Below, piece by piece: positions 20,699-33,425 of a DNA stretch of 64,000 bases (positions are counted from its first letter, which is position 1; the number at the start of each line of letters is the position of its first letter). A program made the position numbers and the translations under genes. This DNA comes from Xenopus tropicalis (taxonomy: Eukaryota > Chordata > Amphibia > Anura > Pipidae). The stretch spans positions 136,959,047 to 137,023,046 of the forward strand of contig NC_030678.2 in NCBI RefSeq assembly GCF_000004195.4, read 5' to 3'. A model generated the notes under the pieces. That model worked only from the letters and a program-made list of their open reading frames with translations. It was not told the origin of the DNA and did no database searches.

Positions 20699-20947
20699 TC
20701 ATATCCTGATCCCCACAAATACATCCTTTCCAATTAAAATTATCCCGGCTTGGCCAACCTTTCCTGAGCCCTTCCTTACCCTTTCAAGCTTAGCCGATCT
20801 CCTATAGACTTTCTCTGTTTCAAAAGCATTGCTTTTGAGCGCTGGAGACCAAAGCGGTGTTACATATTCTAGATGGGGCTTTGCCAGTGCCTTGTAAAAG
20901 GGGAGGATCACTAGCTTCTCCCTTGAGTCAACCCTCTTTAAATACAC
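20699..20947 (-). pseudogene. LINE reverse-transcriptase C-terminal remnant
   Basis: The minus strand encodes an 82-codon frame with ALAKPHLEYVTPLWSP, matching the conserved LYKxLVRPHLEYxxxxWSP block after the RT domain of CR1/L2-type LINEs. It is an isolated, decayed fragment. Confidence 0.6.
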
Positions 20948-20995
20948 AACAATTCACTGGTCCTTGCATTTGCTGCTTGCTACAGCTAAGTACTC

Positions 20996-21295
20996 TAAAG
21001 GTCCCCATACACGGTCCGATAGTAGCTGCCCATATCAGTCCCTTGGACCGATTCAGCAGCTAATCGGCCCGTGTATGGGCACTTCCGGCGGGCCTGCCCA
21101 ACCGATATCTGGCCTGAAATCGGCCAGATCTCGTTTGGGCAAGTTAGAAATTTAGTCGGATCGGGGACCGCATCTGCTTGTTGATGCGGTCCCCAGACTG
21201 ACTTTGCCTATGCCCGTCATTATAATTGGGAGAATATCCGCTTGCTTGGTGACATCGCCAAGCGAGTGGATCTGCCCGTGTATGGGGACCTTTAG
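20996..21295. mobile_element. Miniature inverted-repeat transposon
   Basis: It begins ctaaaggtccccatacacgg and ends with the near-perfect inverse, ccgtgtatggggacctttag, about 20 bp each. The interior holds further inverted words (for example ggaccgcatctgcttgttga followed by tgcggtcccc). It is non-coding and 300 bp long; its superfamily is not assigned. Confidence 0.85.
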
Positions 21296-21908
21296 TCCTT
21301 TTCCATCATGAATTTTTGCATCTTATTCTCATGTTTTTAAAAGTGCATAATCTTAGATTTATTAACGAATAAATGAATCTCACCTGGCACTTAGTGCCCC
21401 AGACTGTCAGTTTACCCCCAGCAAGGGCATCACATCCTGCATTATTTCAATTGTTCGGTTTAGCTTTGTGTTATCAGAAAACAGATATAATGTATTCAGT
21501 GCTCTCCTCCGTCACATTCATGAATACATTACAAATATGGAAATATAAAACACTGTACAAACAGTACCGCCAAGATCAACATCTCTCTGCAAACATTTAT
21601 GTGATGCTATATCAAAAGCCTTGGCAAAATTCTGTAGTCAGGCAAGCAGAGCAGGGAACAGCAGGGATACTGCTTTCATTAGCATTTACATTTATAATAC
21701 ATTTTAGATAACTGAAAGGTTTTATGAAAGAAAAAAAAACACAATTTGTAATTATTTGGGTGTAGTTTCCCTTTAATATATTAATGGACAACAATTTCTG
21801 TTCTGGGTTTATAGCTGAGAGAGTATAGCTCCAGTATCTGCACTGAAGTAATGATCCTGGAGTAATCTAAATTTTTTCTTTTTTTAGTGATTTTGCTGAC
21901 CCAGTAAT

Positions 21909-21950
21909 AGAACATCTGGGAAATCATGGTTATTATTTCCCAGATGTTCT
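21909..21950. repeat. Perfect 15-bp stem hairpin
   Basis: agaacatctgggaaa (21909-21923) is followed after 12 nt by its exact reverse complement, tttcccagatgttct (21936-21950). There is no T-run and no gene nearby that would make it a terminator; its function is unknown. Confidence 0.7.
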
Positions 21951-22004
21951 AATTGTAATGTGTAAATAATAATCTCTCTAATGCTTTATTTACCATCTTT
22001 AATT

Positions 22005-22143
22005 CCATTCCGATTAGAAGAAAGAAGGTTCCATCTTAATATTCAGAAAGTTTTTATACAGTGAGAGCTGTGAAGTTGTGGAATTCTCTACCTGAACCAG
22101 TTGTACTGGCTGATACATCAAGAAGGGGTTAAATGGCTTTTTA
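22005..22143 (+). mobile_element. LINE 3' portion, left flank of the 41-bp array
   Basis: The segment with gaagaaagaaggttcc, gagagctgtgaagttgtgg and aaggggttaaatggcttttt resembles, from memory, the 3' end of a family of CR1/L2-like LINEs dispersed in frog genomes. It runs directly into the first array unit, and the LINE resumes after the array at 33037. Confidence 0.65.
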
Positions 22144-25100
22144 GCAAGTGAGGAAATACAGGGTTATGGGAGATAGCTCTTAGTACAAGTGAGGGAATAC
22201 AGGGGTATGGGAGATAGCTCTCAGTACAAGTGAGGGAATACAGGGGTATGGGAGATAGCTCTCAGTACAAGTGAGGGAATACAGGGGTATGGGAGATAGC
22301 TCTTAGTACAAGTGAGGGAATACAGGGGTAGGGGAGATAGCTCTCAGTACAAGTGAGGGAATACAGGGGTATGGGAGATAGCTCTTAGTACAAGTGAGGG
22401 AATACAGGGTTATGAAAGATAGCTCTCAGTACAAGTGAGGGAATACAGGGGTAGGGGAGATAGCTCTCAGTACAAGTGAGGGAATACAGGGGTATGAAAG
22501 ATAGCTCTCAGTACAAGTAAGGGAATACAGGGGTAGGGGAGATAGCTCTCAGTACAAGTAAGGGAATACAGGGGTAGGGGAGATAGCTCTCAGTACATGT
22601 GAGGGAATACAGGGATATGGGAGATAGCTCTCAGTACAAGTGAGGGAATAAAGGGGTAGGGGAGATAGCTCTCAGTACAAGTGAGGGAATACAGGGGTAG
22701 GGGAGATAGCTCTCAGTACATGTGAGGGAATACAGGGATATGGGAGATAGCTCTCAGTACAAGTGAGGGAATAAAGGGGTAGGGGAGATAGCTCTCAGTA
22801 CAAGTGAGGGAATACAGGGGTAGGGGAGATAGCTCTCAGTACAAGTGAGGGAATACAGGGATATGGGAGATAGCTCTCAGTACAAGTGAGGGAATACAGG
22901 GGTAGGGGAGATAGCTCTCAGTACAAGTGAGGGAATACAGGGATATGGGAGATAGCTCTCAGTACAAGTGAGGGAATACAGGGATATGGGAGATAGCTCT
23001 CAGTACAAGTGAGGGAATAAAGGGGTAGGGGAGATAGCTCTCAGTACAAGTGAGGGAATACAGGGGTAGGGGAGATAGCTCTCAGTACAAGTGAGGGAAT
23101 ACAGGGGTATGGGAGATAGCTCTCAGTACAAGTGAGGGAATAAAGGGGTAGGGGAGATAGCTCTCAGTACAAGTGAGGGAATACAGGGTTATGGGAGATA
23201 GCTCTCAGTACAGGTGAGGGAATACAGGGTTATGAAAGATAGCTCTCAGTACAAGTGAGGGAATACAGGGGTAGGGGAGATAGCTCTCAGTACAAGTGAG
23301 GGAATACAGGGGTATGGGAGATAGCTCTCAGTACAAGTGAGGGAATACAGGGTTATGGGAGATAGCTCTCAGTACAAGTGAGGGAATACAGGGGTATGGG
23401 AGATAGCTCATAGTACAAGTGAGGGAATACAGGGGTATGGGAGATAGCTCTCAGTACAAGTGAGGGAATACAGGGTTATGGGAGATTGCTCTCAGTACAA
23501 GTGAGGGAATACAGGGGTATGGGAGATAGCTCTTAGTACAAGTGAGGGAATACAGGGTTATGGGAGATAGCTCTCAGTACAAGTGAGGGAATACAGGGGT
23601 AGGGAAGACAGCTCTCAGTACAAGTGAGGGAATACAGGGGTATGGGAGATAGCTCTCAGTACAAGTGAGGGAATACAGGGTTATGGGAGATAGCTTTCAG
23701 TACAAGTGAGGGAATACAGGGGTAGGGGAGATAGCTCTCAGTACAAGTGAGGGAATACAGGGGTATGGGAGATAGCTCTCAGTACAAGTGAGAGAATACA
23801 GGGGTATGGGAGATAGCTCTCAGTACAAGTGAGGGAATACAGGGGTAGGGGAGATAGCTCTCAGTACAAGTGAGGGAATACAGGGGTATGGGAGATAGCT
23901 CTCAGTACAAGTGAGGGAATACAGGGGTAGGGGAGATAGCTCTCAGTACAAGTGAGGGAATACAGGGGTATGGGAGATAGCTCTCAGTACAAGTGAGGGA
24001 ATACAGGGGTATGGGAGATAGCTCTTAGTACAAGTGAGGGAATACAGGGGTATGGGAGATAGCTCTTAGTACAAGTGAGGGAATGCAGGGTTATGGGAGA
24101 TAGCTCTTAGTACAAGTGAGGGAATGCAGGGTTATGGGAGATAGCTCTCAGTACAAGTGAGGGAATACAGGGTTATGGGAGATAGCTCTCAGTACAAGTG
24201 AGGGAATACAGGGGTAGGGGAGATAGCTCTCAGTACAAGTGAGGGAATACAGGGGTAGGGGAGATAGCTCTTAGTGAATACAGGGTTATGGGAGATAGCT
24301 CTCAGTACAAGTGAGGGAATACAGGGTTATGGGAGATAGCTCTCAGTACAAGTGAGGGAATACAGGGTTATGGGAGATAGCTCTCAGTACAAGTGAGGGA
24401 ATACAGGGGTATGGGAGATAGCTCTCAGTATAAGTGAGGGAATACAGGGGTAGGGGAGATAGCTCTCAGTACAAGTGAGGGAATACAGGGTTATGGGAGA
24501 TAGCTCTCAGTACAAGTGAGGGAATACAGGGGAAGGGGAGATAGCTCTCAGTACAAGTGAGGGAATACAGGGGTAGGGGAGATAGCTCTCAGTACAAGTG
24601 AGGGAATACAGGGGTATGGGAGATAGCTCTCAGTACAAGTGAGGGAATACAGGGGTAGGGGAGATAGCTCTCAGTACAAGTGAGGGAATACAGGGTTATG
24701 GGAGATAGCTCTCAGTACAAGTGAGGGAATACAGGGTTATGGGAGATAGCTCTCAGTACAAGTGAGGGAATACAGGGGTATGGGAGATAGCTCTCAGTAC
24801 AAGTGAGGGAATACAGGGGTAGGGGAGATAGCTCTCAGTACAAGTGAGGGAATACAGGGGTATGAGAGATAGCTCTCAGTACAAGTGAGGGAATACAGGG
24901 GTATGGGAGATAGCTCTCATTACAGGTGAGGGAATACAGGGGTATGGGAGATAGCTCTCAGTACAAGTGAGGGAATACAGGGGTAGGGGAGATAGCTCTC
25001 AGTACAAGTGAGGGAATACAGGGGTAGGGGAGATAGCTCTCAGTACAAGTGAGGGAATACAGGGGTAGGGGAGATAGCTCTTAGTGAATACAGGGTTATG

Positions 25101-28100
25101 GGAGATAGCTCTCAGTACAAGTGAGGGAATACAGGGGTAGGGGAGATAGCTCTCAGTACAAGTGAGGGAATACAGGGGTATGGGAGATAGCTCTCAGTAC
25201 AAGTGAGGGAATACAGGGTTATGGGAGATAGCTCTCAGTACAAGTGAGGGAATACAGGGGTAGGGGAGATAGCTCTCAGTACAAGTGAGGGAATACAGGG
25301 GTATGGGAGATAGCTCTCAGTACAAGTGAGAGAATACAGGGGTATGGGAGATAGCTCTCAGTACAAGTGAGGGAATACAGGGGTAGGGGAGATAGCTCTC
25401 AGTACAAGTGAGGGAATACAGGGGTATGGGAGATAGCTCTCAGTACAAGTGAGGGAATACAGGGGTAGGGGAGATAGCTCTCAGTACAAGTGAGGGAATA
25501 CAGGGGTATGGGAGATAGCTCTCAGTACAAGTGAGGGAATACAGGGGTATGGGAGATAGCTCTTAGTACAAGTGAGGGAATACAGGGGTATGGGAGATAG
25601 CTCTTAGTACAAGTGAGGGAATGCAGGGTTATGGGAGATAGCTCTTAGTACAAGTGAGGGAATGCAGGGTTATGGGAGATAGCTCTCAGTACAAGTGAGG
25701 GAATACAGGGTTATGGGAGATAGTTCTCAGTACAAGTGAGGGAATACAGGGGTAGGGGAGATAGCTCTCAGTACAAGTGAGGGAATACAGGGGTAGGGGA
25801 GATAGCTCTTAGTGAATACAGGGTTATGGGAGATAGCTCTCAGTACAAGTGAGGGAATACAGGGTTTTGGGAGATAGCTCTCAGTACAAGTGAGGGAATA
25901 CAGGGTTATGGGAGATAGCTCTCAGTACAAGTGAGGGAATACAGGGTTATGGGAGATAGCTCTCAGTACAAGTGAGGGAATACAGGGGTAGGGGAGATAG
26001 CTCTCAGTACAAGTGAGGGAATACAGGGGTATGGGAGATAGCTCTCAGTACAAGTGAGGGAATACAGGGTTATGGGAGATAGCTCTCAGTACAAGTGAGG
26101 GAATACAGGGGTATGGGAGATAGCTCTCAGTACAAGTGAGGGAATACAGGGGTAGGGGAGATAGCTCTCAGTACAAGTGAGGGAATACAGGGGTATGGGA
26201 GATAGCTCTCAGTACAAGTGAGGGAATACAGGGTTATGGGAGATAGCTCTCAGTACAAGTGAGGGAATACAGGGGTATGGGAGATAGCTCTCAGTACAAG
26301 TGAGGGAATACAGGGTTATGGGAGATAGCTCTCAGTACAAGTGAGGGAATACAGGGGTATGGGAGATAGCTCACAGTACAAGTGAGGGAATACAGGGGTA
26401 TGAGAGATAGCTCTCAGTACAAGTGAGGGAATACAGGGGTATGGGAGATAGCTCTCAGTATAAGTGAGGGAATACAGGGGTAGGGGAGATAGCTCTCAGT
26501 ACAAGTGAGGGAATACAGGGATAGGGGAGATAGCTCTCAGTACAAGTGAGGGAATACAGGGTTATGGGAGATAGCTCTCAGTACAAGTGAGGGAATACAG
26601 GGGAAGGGGAGATAGCTCTCAGTACAAGTGAGGGAATACAGGGGTAGGGGAGATAGCTCTCAGTACAAGTGAGGGAATACAGGGTTATGGGAGATAGCTC
26701 TCAGTACAAGTGAGGGAATACAGGGGTATGGGAGATAGCTCTCAGTACAAGTGAGGGAATACAGGGTTATGGGAGATAGCTCTCAGTACAAGTGAGGGAA
26801 TACAGGGTTATGGGAGATAGCTCTCAGTACAAGTGAGGGAATACAGGGGTATGGGAGATAGCTCTCAGTACAAGTGAGGGAATACAGGGGTAGGGGAGAT
26901 AGCTCTCAGTACAAGTGAGGGAATACAGGGTTATGGGAGATAGCTCTTAGTACAAGTGAGGGAATACAGGGGTATGAGAGATAGCTCTCAGTACAAGTGA
27001 GGGAATACAGGGGTATGGGAGATAGCTCTCATTACAGGTGAGGGAATACAGGGGTATGGGAGATAGCTCTCAGTACAAGTGAGGGAATACAGGGGTAGGG
27101 GAGATAGCTCTCAGTACAAGTGAGGGAATACAGGGGTAGGGGAGATAGCTCTCAGTACAAGTGAGGGAATACAGGGGTAGGGGAGATAGCTCTTAGTGAA
27201 TACAGGGTTATGGGAGATAGCTCTCAGTACAAGTGAGGGAATACAGGGGTAGGGGAGATAGCTCTCAGTACAAGTGAGGGAATACAGGGTTATGGGAGAT
27301 AGCTCTCAGTATAAGTGAGGGAATACAGGGGTATGGGAGATAGCTCTCAGTACAAGTGAGGGAATACAGGGGTAGGGGAGATAGCTCTTAGTACAAGTGA
27401 GGGAATACAGGGGTATGGGAGATAGCTCTCAGTACAAGTGAGGGAATACAGGGGTAGGGGAGATAGCTCTCAGTACAAGTGAGGGAATACAGGGGTAGGG
27501 GAGATAGCTCTCAGTACAAGTGAGGGAATACAGGGGTAGGGGAGATAGCTCTCAGTACAAGTGAGGGAATACAGGGGTAGGGGAGATAGCTCTCAGTACA
27601 AGTGAGGGAATACAGGAGTATGGGAGATAGCTCTCAGTACAAGTGAGGGAATACAGGGGTATGGGAGATAGCTCTCAGTACAAGTGAGGGAATACAGGGG
27701 TAGGGGAGATAGCTCTCAGTACAAGTGAGGGAATACAGGGGTAGGGGAGATAGCTCTCAGTACAAGTGAGGGAATACAGGGGTAGGGGAGATAGCTCTCA
27801 GTACAAGTGAAGGAATACAGGGGTAGGGGGGATAGCTCTCAGTACAAGTGAGGGAATACAGGGGTATGGGAGATAGCTCTCAGTACAAGTGAGGGAATAC
27901 AGGGGTAGGGGAGATAGCTCTCAGTACAAGTGAGGGAATACAGGGGTATGGGAGATAGCTCTCATTACAGGTGAGGGAATACAGGGGTATGGGAGATAGC
28001 TCTCAGTACAAGTGAGGGAATACAGGGGTAGGGGAGATAGCTCTCAGTACAAGTGAGGGAAGACAGGGGTAGGGGAGATAGCTCTCAGTACAAGTGAGGG

Positions 28101-31100
28101 AATACAGGGGTAGGGGAGATAGCTCTCAGTACAAGTGAGGGAATACAGGGGTAGGGGAGATAGCTCTCAGTACAAGTGAGGGAATACAGGGGTAGGGGAG
28201 ATAGCTCTCAGTACAAGTGAGGGAATACAGGAGTATGGGAGATAGCTCTTAGTACAAGTGAGGGAATACAGGGGTATGAGAGATAGCTCTCAGTACAAGT
28301 GAGGGAATACAGGGGTATGGGAGATAGCTCTCAGTACAAGTGAGGGAATACAGGGGTAGGGGAGATATCTCAGTACAAGTGAGGGAATACAGGGGTATGG
28401 GAGATAGCTCTCATTACAGGTGAGGGAATACAGGGGTATGGGAGATAGCTCTCAGTACAAGTGAGGGAATACAGGGGTAGGGGAGATAGCTCTCAGTACA
28501 AGTGAGGGAATACAGGGGTAGGGGAGATAGCTCTCAGTACAAGTGAGGGAATACAGGGGTAGGGGAGATAGCTCTCAGTACAAGTGAGGGAATACAGGGT
28601 TATGGGAGATAGCTCTCAGTACAAGTGAGGGAATACAGGGGTATGGGAGATAGCTCTCAGTACAAGTGAGGGAATACAGGGGTAGGGGAGATAGCTCTCA
28701 GTACAAGTGAGGGAATAGAGGGGTAGGGGGGATAAGCTCTCAGTACAAGTGAGGGAATAGAGGGGTAGGGGAGATAGCTCTCAGTACAAGTGAGGGAATA
28801 CAGGGGTAGGGGAGATAACTCTCAGTACAAGTGAGGGAATACAGGGGTAGGGGAGATAGCTCTCAGTACAAGTGAGGGAATACAGGGGTATGGGAGATAG
28901 CTCTCATTACAGGTGAGGGAATACAGGGTATGGGAGATAGCTCTCAGTACAAGTGAGGGAATACAGGGGTAGGGGAGATAGCTCTCAGTACAAGTGAGGG
29001 AATACAGGGGTAGGGGAGATAGCTCTCAGTACAAGTGAGGGAATACAGGGGTAGGGGAGATAGCTCTTAGTGAATACAGGGTTATGGGAGATAGCTCTCA
29101 GTACAAGTGAGGGAATACAGGGGTAGGGGAGATAGCTCTCAGTACAAGTGAGGGAATACAGGGTTATGGGAGATAGCTCTCAGTACAAGTGAGGGAATAC
29201 AGGGGTATGGGAGATAGCTCTCAGTACAAGTGAGGGAATACAGGGGTAGGGGAGATAGCTCTTAGTACAAGTGAGGGAATACAGGGGTATGGGAGATAGC
29301 TCTCAGTACAAGTGAGGGAATACAGGGTAGGGAGATAGCTCTCAGTACAAGTGAGGGAATACAGGGGTAGGGGAGATAGCTCTCAGTACAAGTGAGGGAA
29401 TACAGGGGTAGGGGAGATAGCTCTCAGTACAAGTGAGGGAATACAGGGTAGGGAGATAGCTCTCAGTACAAGTGAGGGAATACAGGGGTAGGGGAGATAG
29501 CTCTCAGTACAAGTGAGGGAATACAGGAGTATGGGAGATAGCTCTCAGTACAAGTGAGGGAATACAGGGGTATGGGAGATAGCTCTCAGTACAAGTGAGG
29601 GAATACAGGGGTAGGGGAGATAGCTCTCAGTACAAGTGAGGGAATACAGGGGTAGGGGAGATAGCTCTCAGTACAAGTGAGGGAATACAGGGTAGGGGAG
29701 ATAGCTCTCAGTACAAGTGAAGGAATACAGGGGTAGGGGGGATAGCTCTCAGTACAAGTGAGGGAATACAGGGGTATGGGAGATAGCTCTCAGTACAAGT
29801 GAGGGAATACAGGGGTAGGGGAGATAGCTCTCAGTACAAGTGAGGGAATACAGGGGTATGGGAGATAGCTCTCATTACAGGTGAGGGAATACAGGGGTAT
29901 GGGAGATAGCTCTCAGTACAAGTGAGGGAATACAGGGGTAGGGGAGATAGCTCTCAGTACAAGTGAGGGAAGACAGGGGTAGGGGAGATAGCTCTCAGTA
30001 CAAGTGAGGGAATACAGGGGTAGGGGAGATAGCTCTCAGTACAAGTGAGGGAATACAGGGGTAGGGGAGATAGCTCTCAGTACAAGTGAGGGAATACAGG
30101 GGTAGGGGAGATAGCTCTCAGTACAAGTGAGGGAATACAGGAGTATGGGAGATAGCTCTTAGTACAAGTGAGGGAATACAGGGGTATGAGAGATAGCTCT
30201 CAGTACAAGTGAGGGAATACAGGGGTATGGGAGATAGCTCTCAGTACAAGTGAGGGAATACAGGGGTAGGGGAGATATCTCAGTACAAGTGAGGGAATAC
30301 AGGGGTATGGGAGATAGCTCTCATTACAGGTGAGGGAATACAGGGGTATGGGAGATAGCTCTCAGTACAAGTGAGGGAATACAGGGGTAGGGGAGATAGC
30401 TCTCAGTACAAGTGAGGGAATACAGGGGTAGGGGAGATAGCTCTCAGTACAAGTGAGGGAATACAGGGGTAGGGGAGATAGCTCTCAGTACAAGTGAGGG
30501 AATACAGGGTTATGGGAGATAGCTCTCAGTACAAGTGAGGGAATACAGGGGTATGGGAGATAGCTCTCAGTACAAGTGAGGGAATACAGGGGTAGGGGAG
30601 ATAGCTCTCAGTACAAGTGAGGGAATAGAGGGGTAGGGGGGATAGCTCTCAGTACAAGTGAGGGAATACAGGGGTAGGGGAGATAACTCTCAGTACAAGT
30701 GAGGGAATACAGGGGTAGGGGAGATAGCTCTCAGTACAAGTGAGGGAATACAGGGGTAGGGGAGATAGCTCTCAGTACAAGTGAGGGAATACAGGGGTAG
30801 GGGAGATAACTCTCAGTACAAGTGAGGGAATACAGGGGTAGGGGAGATAGCTCTCAGTACAAGTGAGGGAATAGAGGGGTAGGGGAGATAGCTCTCAGTA
30901 CAAGTGAGGGAATACAGGGGTAGGGGAGATAACTCTCAGTACAAGTGAGGGAATACAGGGGTAGGGGAGATAGCTCTCAGTACAAGTGAGGGAATACAGG
31001 GTTATGGGAGATAGCTCTCAGTACAAGTGAGGGAATACAGGGGTATGGGAGATAGCTCTCAGTACAAGTGAGGGAATACAGGGGTAGGGGAGATAGCTCT

Positions 31101-33036
31101 CAGTACAAGTGAGGGAATAGAGGGGTAGGGGGGATAGCTCTCAGTACAAGTGAGGGAATACAGGGGTAGGGGAGATAACTCTCAGTACAAGTGAGGGAAT
31201 ACAGGGGTAGGGGAGATAGCTCTCAGTACAAGTGAGGGAATACAGGGGTAGGGGAGATAGCTCTCAGTACAAGTGAGGGAATACAGGAGTATGGGAGATA
31301 GCTCTCAGTACAAGTGAGGGAATACAGGGGTATGGGAGATAGCTCTCAGTACAAGTGAGGGAATACAGGGGTAGGGGAGATAGCTCTCAGTACAAGTGAG
31401 GGAATACAGGGGTAGGGGAGATAGCTCTCAGTACAAGTGAGGGAATACAGGGGTAGGGGAGATAGCTCTCAGTACAAGTGAGGGAATACAGGGGTAGGGG
31501 GGATAGCTCTCAGTACAAGTGAGGGAATACAGGGGTAGGGGAGATAGCTCTCAGTACAAGTGAGGGAATACAGGGGTATGGGAGATAGCTCTCAGTACAA
31601 GTGAGGGAATACAGGGGTATGGGAGATAGCTCTCAGTACAAGTGAGGGAATACAGGGGTAGGGGAGATAGCTCTCAGTACAAGTGAGGGAATACAGGGGT
31701 ATGGGAGATAGCTCTCAGTACAAGTGAGGGAATACAGGGGTATGGGAGATAGCTCTCAGTACAAGTGAGGGAATACAGGGGTAGGGGAGATAGCTCTTAG
31801 TACAAGTGAGGGAATACAGGGGTATGGGAGATAGCTCTCAGTACAAGTGAGGGAATACAGGGGTATGGGAGATAGCTCTCAGTACAAGTGAGGGAATACA
31901 GGGGTAGGGGAGATAGCTCTCAGTACAAGTGAGGGAATACAGGGGTAGGGGAGATAGCTCTCAGTACAAGTGAGGGAATACAGGAGTATGGGAGATAGCT
32001 CTCAGTACAAGTGAGGGAATACAGGGTTATGGGAGATAGCTCTCAGTACAAGTGAGGGAATACAGGGTTATGGGAGATAGCTCTCAGTACAAGTGAGGGA
32101 ATACAGGGTTATGGGAGATAGCTCTCAGTACAAGTGAGGGAATACAGGGTTATGGGAGATAGCTCTCAGTACAAGTGAGGGAATACAGGGGTAGGGGAGA
32201 TAGCTCTCAGTACAAGTGAGGGAATACAGGGGTAGGGGAGATAGCTCTCAGTACAAGTGAGGGAATACAGGGGTAGGGGAGATAGCTCTCAGTACAAGTG
32301 AGGGAATACAGGGGTAGGGGAGATAGCTCTCAGTACAAGTGAGGGAATACAGGGGTAGGGGAGATAGCTCTCAGTACAAGTGAGGGAATACAGGGGTATG
32401 GGAGATATCTCTCAGTACAAGTGAGGGAATACAGGGGTATGGGAGATAGCTCTCAGTACAAGTGAGGGAATACAGGGGTAGGGGAGATAGCTCTCAGTAC
32501 AAGTGAGGGAATACAGGGGTATGGGAGATAGCTCTCAGTACAAGTGAGGGAATACAGGGGTAGGGAGATAGCTCTCAGTACAAGTGAGGGAATACAGGGG
32601 TAGGGGAGATAGCTCTCAGTACAAGTGAGGGAATACAGGGGTAGGGGGGATAGCTCTCAGTACAAGTGAGGGAATACAGGGGTAGGGGAGATAGCTCTCA
32701 GTACAAGTGAGGGAATACAGGGGTATGGGAGATAGCTCTCAGTACAAGTGAGGGAATACAGGGGTAGGGGAGATAGCTCTCAGTACAAGTGAGGGAATAC
32801 AGGGGTAGGGGGGATAGCTCTCAGTACAAGTGAGGGAATACAGGGGTAGGGGAGATAGCTCTCAGTACAAGTGAGGGAATACAGGGGTAGGGGAGATAGC
32901 TCTCAGTACAAGTGAGGGAATACAGGGGTAGGGGAGATAGCTCTCAGTACAAGTGAGGGAATACAGGGGTAGGGGAGACTGCTCTCAGTACAAGTGAGGG
33001 AATACAGGGTTATGGGAGATAGCTCTTAGTACAAGT
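22144..33036. repeat. 41-bp minisatellite, about 266 copies (10.9 kb)
   Basis: The unit consists of caagtgagggaatacaggg, a variable core (gtatgggag, gtaggggag or ttatgggag) and atagctctcagta. It is 41 bp and is repeated head to tail with only point variation, plus a few shortened units such as the recurrent ctcttagtgaatac. The first and last units carry the form gggttatgggagatagctct followed by tagtacaagt, identical to the single copy expected inside the LINE, so the array grew within that element. Long open frames are lacking here. It lies between the S100 gene and the itga7 3' end. Confidence 0.97.
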
Positions 33037-33228
33037 TGATCCAGGGACTGGTCCGATTGCCATCTTGGAGTCAGGAAGGAATTTTTCCCCTCTGAGGGAA
33101 ATTAGAGAGGCTTCAGATGGCTTTTTTCCCTTCCTCTGGATCAACTAGCAGTTAGGCAGGTTATATATAGGCATTATGGTTGAACGTGATGGGCGTTTTC
33201 AGCCTAACTTACTGTGTTACTATGTAAC
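33037..33228 (+). mobile_element. LINE 3' end, right flank of the 41-bp array
   Basis: The sequence continues the interrupted LINE: tgatccagggactggtccga, aggaatttttcccctctg, ctggatcaactagcagtta, ending aacttactgtgttactatgt. I recall this as the terminal stretch of a common Xenopus LINE. Confidence 0.7.
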
Positions 33229-33416
33229 ATACCAACATAAACCCATTTAAAGCATGGTAAAGCCCAGTTATGTGACTCATTCAACCACGTATCAGTAATG
33301 CCAATAACATTATATTGCTCTTCCATTTCCATTAACTGAAGCTTGAATATTTTACCAGTCAAGATCCTTGCATTAGTGAAAGTACTTTTAGCCTTTTGCA
33401 TACCAGTATCCAACAA
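33204..33416 (-). pseudogene. LINE endonuclease fragment
   Basis: The minus strand encodes NVIGITDTWLNESHNW preceded by a TNAR-like motif, matching the start of the apurinic-type endonuclease of CR1-class LINEs (xVIGITETWxxxSH). It is a second, oppositely oriented LINE fragment abutting the 3' end above. Its first codons overlap the neighbouring tail only as open frame. Confidence 0.65.
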
Positions 33417-33425
33417 TATTTCTCA

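Noticed and set aside
22144..33036. CRISPR-like array
   Set aside because: The 41-bp units are contiguous, without unique spacers, and the context is vertebrate.
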